Origin: Limnohabitans sp. Rim8 | GTDB taxonomy: Bacteria > Pseudomonadota > Gammaproteobacteria > Burkholderiales > Burkholderiaceae_C | Direction: 5' to 3' | Assembly (NCBI GenBank): GCA_945901045.1 | Contig: CAMDKK010000045.1 | Coordinates: 1-33,922, forward strand | DNA: 33,922 bases | In this document: piece by piece, positions 27,507 through 33,922 of the stretch | How positions within the stretch are numbered: position 1 is the stretch's first letter | Layout: each line of letters opens with the position of its first letter | Position numbers and translations under genes: made by a program | The notes under the pieces: model-generated | Database searches by the model: none | Seen by the model: only the letters and a program-made list of their open reading frames with translations | What the model was told of the DNA's origin: nothing

Positions 27507-30500
27507 ATGACATTGCATAAAGGCTTGTATGACCGTTTGATCTACGAAGACGAAGTTGGAGAGGTAGCTAGTCTGACGGGTCAACACCGCGCTCTTGTAA
27601 CGACGCCAACCGCGCACCAAAGACGCGAACAGTTCATTGCTGAATTGGTGCAACGTTTGCCGGAACTTTTGGACGCGGCTGCTGGTAATCAACCTGATTC
27701 AAGCGAGAAGGCAAAAGCTGAAATTGAACTAATTCGCCAAATGCTGATTCAGTTGCGCCCGCGCAGGCAGGGTGAGCGTCTTCTCGCCATGCCAGCACAG
27801 TTACTCAAGTCAGTTCACGCCCCAAATACCGATGTAGCGATGCCGGCCACGGGGCTACGCCATCCTTGGCTGTTCACGTCTGCTAGAACCGATCCTTCTT
27901 TGTTAAATGAATTGCGTTTAGAGCTTAGTGCCGTGGACCGCGTGGATATTCTGGTCAGTTTCATTACTTGGAGCGGCGTGCGGAAGTTGCTGGATGTGCT
28001 GCAGCAAGTGACGGCGCTCGATGCCCATGGCAACCCGAAGACAAAATTTAGGATTCTGACGACTACCTACATTGGCGCCACCGAAGTTCGCGCGGTCGAT
28101 ACATTCGCCAAAATGCCTGGCGTTGAATTGCGAATTTCTCTCGACGGTCGGCGTACTCGTTTGCACGCCAAAGCATGGATTTTCCATCGCGCCACCCATT
28201 TCGGCACGGCGTTCGTTGGAAGCGCCAACTTGTCGGAATCAGCGTTGATTGGCGGCATCGAGTGGACGGTGAAGTTTGCCCAAGCCAGTGAAACATCCTT
28301 ATTTTCTGCTGCGGTGGCCAATTTCGAAACACTGTGGAACGACAAGGAATTCCAGTCCTACGACCCCAACAATGAGAAACACCGAGAAGCCTTGGCGTAT
28401 GCGTTGTCTAAAGAACGAAGTCATGGTGGTCGGAGCTCTGTGCCCAGCGGCGTGGTGGTTGCGCTGCAGACCTGGTTTGATTTGCGCCCCAAGGCTTACC
28501 AACAGGAAATGCTCGATCAGTTAGCGTCCGAGCGTCGACTAGGTCGTCGTCGTAACCTGGTGGTGGCAGCCACCGGAACCGGTAAAACCGTGGTTGCAGC
28601 CTTTGACTATTTGCGGCTTCGCGATGAAGAAGGTGTAGCCCCAAAATTGCTGTTCATAGCGCACCGTACGCAAATTCTGTTGCAAGCGTTGTCTACATTC
28701 CGGCAAGTCTTAAGAGATCCAGCATTTGGTGAATTGATGGATGGTGAAAACTCGCCAGCTAAGTACGAGCACATATTCGCAACAATCAATTCGGTGCACA
28801 GCCGTGAGTTGGTAAGCCAACTGGGTTGCCATTTCTGGCGCATGGTCATCGTGGACGAGGCCCACCACTTGCCAGCCAACACCTTTGACCAGTTCATCAA
28901 CAGTGTGCAACCGCATTACTTGTTAGGTCTTACCGCCACACCCGAGCGGTCGGACGGCCAAAGCTTGATTCACTATTTTGACAGCCGTCCTGACGGCACA
29001 CCTGCCGTGTCGCTGCGGTTATGGGATGCACTAGACCAGCAACTACTCTGTCCTTTTGAGTATTACGCAACAGCAGACGATACCGACATGACCATGGTTG
29101 AATGGGGCCGAGGTACAGAAGTTGTGCAACTTTCCAACATTATTTCGGGCAATGCTGTACGGGCCAGAGCAGTGATGCATGCCATAGAGAAATATGTTGC
29201 TGACTTGAACAATCTCAAAGGTTTGGCTTTTTGCGTCAGCGTGGCGCACGCTGACTTCATGGCGGATTTTTTTAGCCGCTCAGGCTTGCCAGCTATCGCA
29301 CTTAGCGGCGCGGACTCGCAGGATGCTCGAACGGCCGCTATACAAAAACTTAGCGGAGGCCAGTTGAAGATTATTTGCAGCTGCGACGTGTTCAATGAAG
29401 GTATTGACATTCCCGACGCTAACGCCATCCTATTACTCCGTCCAACGCAAAGCCCCGTTATTTTTCAACAGCAAATCGGCCGCGGACTCAGGCTTGCTAA
29501 GGGGAAAGATGTATGCCTGGTACTGGATTTCGTCGGCCTTTACAGCAATGAATTCCGTTTTGATGTGCTGCTGCGATCTATTACCGGCCAGAATCGGCGA
29601 CAAATTGCAGATTCGGTAGCCAATGGTTTCAGCACACTCCCAGCAGGGGTACATATTCAATTTGACCGTGTGGCAAGGGATAGGGTCTTAGATAACTTGC
29701 GTGAAGCTTTGAACCTGAATGTCCGCCGCTTGTGCGCCGAGTTGGCTGCTTGGGCTGCGCTGCAAAACGGTACCCCTTTGCTGCTAAGAAACTTTTTGCT
29801 GGATAACCATTTGGAGTTGACCGACGTATATAGCGGTGGTGTTAATGCAAGGTCTTGGAGCAGCTTGAAACGGCGTACTAATCTCGAGCCGATGCCTTTG
29901 GGTGACCGCGAATCAGACTTGGCTCGCCGAATTTCTAGCTTGCTTCATGCGAATGATCCGAGATTGTTGGTCGCTTGGCAGACCGCGCTAGATGCTGGTC
30001 ATGTTGACACTCGGCGAATACAAATGCTGGCCTATCAATTACTACCTTCCCGAACAGAACTCATCTCACCCGCGGAGTTTTTGTCGCTTGTATTTGCCAA
30101 TCCTGTTGTGCTCGTCGAACTGCAGGAGATCGTAGGCATTTTGCTAGAACGCAGCTCGCTGGAACCACTTCCCCTTACAGGTGCACCGCATGACTGGGCA
30201 CTCACTTTGCACGGCCGCTACACAAGAGCGGAGATTTTGTCTGCGGTGGGTTATCTGACGCCGATAGCTCGTCCACTTTCCGACAGTGGCTGTTTGCCGT
30301 TGACACAAGAAAAGATTGAAATTCTTTTTGTAACGCTTGATAAAAGTGAAGGATTTCAAGAGCGTGTGCAATACAAGGACTACGCTATCAGCCCTGAGCT
30401 TTTCCACTGGCAAACACAAAATCGAGCCGGACCTGACAACAATTCTGGAAGGCGCTACACAGAGAGCGGAACGAATGGCTGGAAGTTTCAATTGTTTGTC

Positions 30501-30647
30501 CGTGAAAACCGAGATTCCGCCTATGTGGCGGTGGGATCTGTACAGTTGGTATCCCATGATGGTGATCGTCCTATTTCAATTACATGGCGGCTTGAACAAC
30601 CGTTAACGGCTGAGCTGTTTCGTAGCTTTAGCATATTGCGCGGTTGA
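27507..30647 (+). CDS. PLD-nuclease/SF2-helicase fusion with a DUF3427-like C-terminus, candidate defence protein
   Basis: The 1046-residue protein starts MTLHKGLYDRLIYEDEVGEV. A phospholipase-D-type nuclease domain follows at about 130-280, with HAK at 220-222 and GSANLSES at 238-245, the single HxK...GSxN motif. The DEAD/DEAH helicase has Walker A ATGTGKT at 355-361, DEAH at 450-453, LTATPERSDG at 475-484 and QIGRGLRLAKG near 656-666. A DUF3427-like region fills the rest. Codon use is more AT-rich than in the core genes, which suggests transfer. Such nuclease-helicase fusions are often linked to phage defence, but no partner methylase is present. Function is inferred. Confidence 0.88.
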   Translation: MTLHKGLYDRLIYEDEVGEVASLTGQHRALVTTPTAHQRREQFIAELVQRLPELLDAAAGNQPDSSEKAKAEIELIRQMLIQLRPRRQGERLLAMPAQLLKSVHAPNTDVAMPATGLRHPWLFTSARTDPSLLNELRLELSAVDRVDILVSFITWSGVRKLLDVLQQVTALDAHGNPKTKFRILTTTYIGATEVRAVDTFAKMPGVELRISLDGRRTRLHAKAWIFHRATHFGTAFVGSANLSESALIGGIEWTVKFAQASETSLFSAAVANFETLWNDKEFQSYDPNNEKHREALAYALSKERSHGGRSSVPSGVVVALQTWFDLRPKAYQQEMLDQLASERRLGRRRNLVVAATGTGKTVVAAFDYLRLRDEEGVAPKLLFIAHRTQILLQALSTFRQVLRDPAFGELMDGENSPAKYEHIFATINSVHSRELVSQLGCHFWRMVIVDEAHHLPANTFDQFINSVQPHYLLGLTATPERSDGQSLIHYFDSRPDGTPAVSLRLWDALDQQLLCPFEYYATADDTDMTMVEWGRGTEVVQLSNIISGNAVRARAVMHAIEKYVADLNNLKGLAFCVSVAHADFMADFFSRSGLPAIALSGADSQDARTAAIQKLSGGQLKIICSCDVFNEGIDIPDANAILLLRPTQSPVIFQQQIGRGLRLAKGKDVCLVLDFVGLYSNEFRFDVLLRSITGQNRRQIADSVANGFSTLPAGVHIQFDRVARDRVLDNLREALNLNVRRLCAELAAWAALQNGTPLLLRNFLLDNHLELTDVYSGGVNARSWSSLKRRTNLEPMPLGDRESDLARRISSLLHANDPRLLVAWQTALDAGHVDTRRIQMLAYQLLPSRTELISPAEFLSLVFANPVVLVELQEIVGILLERSSLEPLPLTGAPHDWALTLHGRYTRAEILSAVGYLTPIARPLSDSGCLPLTQEKIEILFVTLDKSEGFQERVQYKDYAISPELFHWQTQNRAGPDNNSGRRYTESGTNGWKFQLFVRENRDSAYVAVGSVQLVSHDGDRPISITWRLEQPLTAELFRSFSILRG

Positions 30648-30857
30648 GCGGCGCTACTGATCGAAAAGACAAGCTAAATTGGTCGAAACCGCCCGTATCT
30701 TTCGTGAGTTGCGGGCGAGTTAATTTCAATTGCTTTCAACAGTCCTTAACAACTAAGCTCAAACGGCAGTTGCAGGTAAATATGAAACGCCGCCAATGTT
30801 TCGTTGCGCGTCCAGTCGGTGGATCGTGGCATGTGTTTTTCTCCCTGTCCGCAGATG
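30648..30857. other. intergenic region between two convergent genes
   Basis: This 210-bp stretch holds no recognisable gene. It is AT-rich at its left side. No clear terminator hairpin was found. Confidence 0.5.
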
Positions 30858-31280
30858 TTAGCTGTCCTCGTCCCACGGGATCGGTTTGGCTTGTCTGCGC
30901 AAATCGTTGGGGCGGGTGTTTTGCCGGAAGGTGTCGGGTGGCCTGAAGCATTCTTCGGGCGTCACCATGTAGACCGTCCAATCGCCGTACAGCTTGCCGT
31001 CAAAGCAGAGCAGGTCACCGTCCATTTGCAGTTCCAAAAACGTGTCGTTGTTGCCGGTGAGCAAATGGGCATCCCTCGGGCAGGTGAACTGGAGATTCAC
31101 GCTGCAAGCGTAGGTGGTGTGAAAGTAAATGAGGGGTCCCAGTGCGGGGCCATCAAAACCCCAGCCGCTCATCGCTTGATCAGGCTTTTTGCGGCCATGG
31201 AACAAGCCCAAATACATGCCGGGTTTTTGGGGCCGAATGCCGTAAACGGGTGCATCGGTTGGTTGTGTGTGGTTGGGCAT
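30858..31280 (-). CDS. unknown protein of 140 residues
   Basis: I do not recognise the family. ATG 31280 has a good AAGGA site; the longer frame to 31298 is less likely. The protein is soluble and aromatic-rich, without a signal peptide or membrane helix. Notable stretches are MYLGLFHGRKKPDQAMSGWG, FDGPALGPLIYFHTTYACSV and LLCFDGKLYGDWTVYMV. The composition (Asp, Gly, Trp, Tyr) suggests a beta-rich fold. It diverges from the broken gene at 31417 with a 136-bp gap that could hold both promoters. Confidence 0.6.
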   Translation of the reverse strand: MPNHTQPTDAPVYGIRPQKPGMYLGLFHGRKKPDQAMSGWGFDGPALGPLIYFHTTYACSVNLQFTCPRDAHLLTGNNDTFLELQMDGDLLCFDGKLYGDWTVYMVTPEECFRPPDTFRQNTRPNDLRRQAKPIPWDEDS

Positions 31281-31416
31281 TTCGCGTCCTTGTTGCAAAG
31301 GCGCTCAGCTTACGAACGGGGCGGTGCTTTGTGTACCAGGGCTTTGCCTGGGTTAACCAACGGTCCGTAGCGGCTAAAGTGGAGGCCGCTTTTCGGCAAA
31401 GACAAAATACCCGCCC

Positions 31417-31911
31417 ATGACCCCACCCCGACTCGACCTGCGCAAAGGCGTGACCGACCCTGTTGTTCTGTTGATTTCCAGGCGGCAGGTGGAGTAACAA
31501 GACCTGGCTTCAGTGCTGGATTCACTCAAGGCGTTCACCGCCACGCGTGAAGACGCTTGGCTCTACCGGGGGCAGATGAGTCTGGTGGAGGACGGCTACA
31601 ACCACGACCCGCGTGAGCTGGTGGACATTCCCGAGGTGCGCCACTTCCTCAAGCGGCTGGCCGCCCAGTGGCCCTACTGGGGTTTCTTTTTGAACCAGGT
31701 GGACGACAGCATCAAGATTTTGGGTTCCTGCTGCTGCGGCGTGGAGTTTCCCGGCCGTGGCGCGGTGCTCATCGATCCGGCGCTGCTGCCCGGCTTTTTG
31801 AACCAGGCCTTTGCGGGCATGAACGCGCTGTTCGATCAGCACGGTTTTCCTGAACACGAGCTGGAGGCCATGAGCATGGGGCTGGTGGCTTTGATTGCGC
31901 CGTCTGAGTGA
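31417..31911 (+). pseudogene. unknown protein interrupted by an in-frame TAA
   Basis: From ATG 31417 the frame reads MTPPRLDLRKGVTDPVVLLISRRQVE, then TAA at 31495-31497, then continues open as QDLASVLDSLKAFTATREDAW to 31911. Without the stop the protein would have 164 residues. A restart at GTG 31513 would give 132 residues, but no Shine-Dalgarno is visible there. A single C to T change (CAA to TAA) would explain it. The family is unknown; the body holds GQMSLVEDGYNHDPRELVDI and a CCCGVEF stretch. It converges with the STAS-like gene, 21 bases away. Confidence 0.6.
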
Positions 31912-31932
31912 TTGGATCAGTCTTGAGTGGAA

Positions 31933-32988
31933 TCAAGCCCCTCCAAACAAGCTCACGAGCTTGGCCACCTCTGGCGTCATGCCCATGGTTTTGAGCCGCA
32001 CTTGAGGGTGTGCGGTGGCAAAGACTCGGAAAACTTCATCCACAAAGGCTTGGCCGACGTGGGCCACGCCTTCAAAGTCAAGCACCACGGTCTTGAACTG
32101 TGTGGCGCGGTTCATGACCCATTTGGCTTGCGAGCGAGAGACCAGTTCGCTGCTCAGTTGGGCCAGACGCACCGGGATTTCTGTGGTGTGAAAGGCTTCG
32201 CCGGGCGCTGCATCGCCCACGTTGCTTGCTTCAAAGTATTTGAAATACACATCGTTGCTGGTGCGGGCGCTGTCCACCGCCAGCGACATGCGCACCACGG
32301 TCTGCACCTGTGACGGCTTTAGAGCGGCGTTCACGTCGATCCAGTCAAAACGGGCCAAGGGGGTGCTGGCCTCGTTGGGGTCAAAACGCAAACCACTCGA
32401 TTCGATGGCGAAGCCGTCCATCATGCGGGACGAGACAAAAATGCCCATGCCCGAATGGCCTTGGGCAGCCGTGGTGAACTTGCCTTTGGCCAACTCCAAA
32501 ATGGCCAAGCGTTCATCAAACAGATTTGCCGATTCGGCGATTTTGTAAAAGATCCCCTCGCCGTCATCGGCCACCACCATTTGCAACTGGCCGTCTTGCA
32601 GGTGCATGCCCATGAGCACCTGCAAACCGTTGGAGTGGTCCAACGCGTTGTTGAGCATTTCGGTGAATGCGGTGTTGACCAGACTTTTGACATTAGGCTT
32701 GAGGTCGGTCAGCAGGGGCGCAAGGCGTTGTTCCCAAACGGCCATTTCGCCGCCGCGCTGCAAAATGCTTTCGCGCTGCTGCAGGCCTAGCCAAAAGCGC
32801 TTGTCGCCCAGGCTGTAGGTTTGCCGCGTGCCTGTGCCGTGCCGCTGCAAATAGCCACTGTCGGCCAGCTTCTTGATGCGCCGCGATACGGCCACCCGCG
32901 TCAGGCCGGTTTGCTCGGTCGCCACACTGGCCATGGTCCCGCCTTGGGCGGCACAAGCGAGGATGATTGCATCGTTAAGGTCAAGCAT
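31933..32988 (-). CDS. HTH - GHKL ATPase - STAS-like (DUF4325) regulator
   Basis: ATG 32988 gives 351 residues; the longer frame upstream runs through the promoter. Residues 1-60 form a winged helix (VATEQTGLTRVAVSRRIKKL, ADSGYLQR). Residues 90-235 are an anti-sigma-type GHKL ATPase with the N-box EMLNNALDHSN at 110-120, ADDGEG at 140-145 and HSGMGIF at 178-184. Residues 265-350 resemble a STAS-like DUF4325 domain (KTVVLDFEGVAHVGQAFVDEVFR). This joins DNA binding, kinase-like switching and an antagonist-type domain in one chain. Its targets are unknown; it probably represses its own gene at the large inverted repeat directly upstream. Confidence 0.85.
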   Translation of the reverse strand: MLDLNDAIILACAAQGGTMASVATEQTGLTRVAVSRRIKKLADSGYLQRHGTGTRQTYSLGDKRFWLGLQQRESILQRGGEMAVWEQRLAPLLTDLKPNVKSLVNTAFTEMLNNALDHSNGLQVLMGMHLQDGQLQMVVADDGEGIFYKIAESANLFDERLAILELAKGKFTTAAQGHSGMGIFVSSRMMDGFAIESSGLRFDPNEASTPLARFDWIDVNAALKPSQVQTVVRMSLAVDSARTSNDVYFKYFEASNVGDAAPGEAFHTTEIPVRLAQLSSELVSRSQAKWVMNRATQFKTVVLDFEGVAHVGQAFVDEVFRVFATAHPQVRLKTMGMTPEVAKLVSLFGGA

Positions 32989-32990
32989 TT

Positions 32991-33033
32991 GTATCGCTGA
33001 ATGTAAATTTTGATTTTTACATTGTATAGATAC
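32991..33033. promoter_or_regulatory. large inverted repeat upstream of the HTH-GHKL-STAS gene
   Basis: GTATC, five bases, ATGTAAA on the left is mirrored by TTTACAT, six bases, GATAC on the right, with an 8-base AT-rich centre. It starts 2 bases from the start codon, so it overlaps the translation start and promoter region. It is a likely operator for the encoded winged helix. Confidence 0.6.
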
Positions 33034-33180
33034 GATCAGTTTATTGTTTTGTTGGCGGATCAATAAGAAACAAAGTGGCGGCTTCATCCAAGATATCCGA
33101 TGGATGGGCATGAGAAAAACGATAAAACGAATGAATGATAGGTCTTGGTGAGGTAAGGCTCTTTTGCTTGCCATTCTGGC

Positions 33181-33205
33181 TAACATGGATAACATGTCTA
33201 TGTTA
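33181..33205. promoter_or_regulatory. imperfect inverted repeat upstream of the phd-PIN pair
   Basis: TAACAT at 33181-33186 and ATGTTA at 33200-33205 are exact arms around an imperfect centre that contains a further AACATGT. It lies about 25 bases before the antitoxin start. It is a probable binding site for the Phd/YefM antitoxin. Confidence 0.55.
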
Positions 33206-33229
33206 CCTAACCCAATACAGGATATGACC

Positions 33230-33493
33230 ATGAAAACGCTCTCGTCTGTTGAAGTGCAAAACCGGTTCGGGTCGATTGCCAACATCGTGAAAAGCGGTGA
33301 GCCGGTGACTGTCACCCAATACGGCACTCCAACCATGATGATTCTTCCGTATTCGCTCGCTACCGAAGCTCTGCGCGACTACAACGCCCGCAAATTGGTG
33401 GAGTTCATGGATGCCATGCCATCTGCCAATGCTGACGCTCCAAATCTCACACTTGAACAATTAAACAAGCTTGTCCATGAGTTACGCCCGTAA
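33230..33493 (+). CDS. Phd/YefM-family antitoxin
   Basis: The start is ATG 33230 (MKTLSSVEVQNRFGSIANIV), with another ATG two codons earlier at 33224; the frame further upstream is not family-like. The 87-residue product has the Phd/YefM N-terminus (SSVEVQNRFGSIANIVKSGEPVTVTQYGTPTMMILP), which forms the DNA-binding dimer, and a C-terminal arm for toxin binding (LTLEQLNKLVHELRP). The end overlaps the PIN gene by 17 bases, so the two are translationally coupled. Confidence 0.88.
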   Translation: MKTLSSVEVQNRFGSIANIVKSGEPVTVTQYGTPTMMILPYSLATEALRDYNARKLVEFMDAMPSANADAPNLTLEQLNKLVHELRP

Positions 33494-33922
33494 AAGAGTT
33501 GTCTTCGATACGAGTTCGCTCATCCCAGCTTGTCTGAATCCAGACCGTGAGCCAGCGAAAATTTTTCGTCGCGCTGTTCTTGAGCATGATGTTTTTTGTT
33601 CGGTGGACACTTTCAATGAACTGGCAACGGTTCTGGCGCGTGAAAAGTTCAATGCGTGGAGGCCTCTTGAGCATCGTTTGATGTGGGTGAGGCTCTTCCG
33701 CGAATCTGTGATTTTGATCGAGGCCACCACACCTGTCACAGAATGCCGGGACCCAAAGGACAATAAATTTTTGGAGCTGGCCATTTCGGCAAAAGCCGAT
33801 GTTCTTGTCTCGAGTGATGTTCACTTGCCAGAGATGCACCCGTTCCGTGGGGTTCAAATTCTCCAGTTGGCCGATTTCAAGCAACAAATTCTGTGGAAGC
33901 CGCAACCGAATGCGCAGACAGG
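33477..33922 (+). CDS. PIN-domain toxin, cut by the right edge of the window
   Basis: ATG 33477 opens a frame of 148 codons without a stop up to the edge, almost the full length of a PIN toxin of the COG1569 kind. Acidic residues at the expected places are D11 (VVFDTSSLI), E48 (TFNELATVL), D95 with D92 (CRDPKDNKFLELA) and D114 (VLVSSDVHL); they would bind Mg for RNA cleavage. It overlaps the Phd/YefM gene, which is its likely antitoxin. The C-terminus is not visible. Confidence 0.88.
   Translation, partial: MSYARKRVVFDTSSLIPACLNPDREPAKIFRRAVLEHDVFCSVDTFNELATVLAREKFNAWRPLEHRLMWVRLFRESVILIEATTPVTECRDPKDNKFLELAISAKADVLVSSDVHLPEMHPFRGVQILQLADFKQQILWKPQPNAQT

Noticed and set aside
32989-33336. 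N-terminal extension of the HTH-GHKL-STAS protein
   Set aside because: The extension runs through the AT-rich promoter, the inverted repeat and the opposite Phd gene, and it is not protein-like. ATG 32988 starts the winged helix correctly.

Overview
The window looks like the replication-origin region of a betaproteobacterial chromosome, most likely Burkholderiales and probably Comamonadaceae. The basis is the order mnmE-yidC-yidD-rnpA-rpmH on the minus strand, diverging from dnaA-dnaN-gyrB on the plus strand, together with the protein sequences and a moderately high G+C content. The genus is not certain. I saw no rRNA, tRNA, CRISPR array or complete insertion sequence.

Left part (1-7300), metabolism and transport: the start of a HAD-type haloacid dehalogenase at the left edge (minus) and a cupin of the dihydroxyacetophenone-dioxygenase type (plus). 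Next comes a complete five-gene branched-chain amino acid/amide ABC transporter on the minus strand, in the order livG, livF, substrate-binding protein, livH, livM. A short-chain dehydrogenase and a membrane fatty-acid desaturase form a separate minus-strand pair.

Middle part (7380-18850), core genome: an MsbA/ABCB-type exporter directly behind mnmE, then the minus-strand operon rpmH-rnpA-yidD-yidC with 4-base overlaps and an intrinsic terminator. An AT-rich intergenic region with a perfect DnaA box comes next, then dnaA, dnaN and gyrB on the plus strand. Genes point away from the rpmH/dnaA gap on both sides, as expected at or near oriC.

Right part (18900-33922), accessory island: almost every gene here belongs to a toxin-antitoxin or nucleic-acid-conflict family. 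In order they are: a hipBA pair; a large SF1 helicase with a RelE/ParE-like N-terminus and C-terminal ankyrin repeats; higBA; a class II Fic protein; a brnT/brnA pair whose brnT has no visible start codon; a PLD-nuclease/SF2-helicase/DUF3427-like protein; two unknown genes, one broken by an in-frame stop; an HTH-GHKL-ATPase-STAS-like regulator; and a Phd/YefM-PIN pair cut by the right edge. Four of these transcription units have an inverted repeat just upstream of the first gene, consistent with self-regulation.

The island also carries debris. Two 301-bp direct repeats, about 95% identical, encode the C-terminal module of the PLD-helicase family and flank brnTA. A third, more decayed trace lies nearby. 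A short gyrB-like tail sits between hipB and the big helicase. Together these suggest repeated gain and loss of modules at a hotspot downstream of gyrB.
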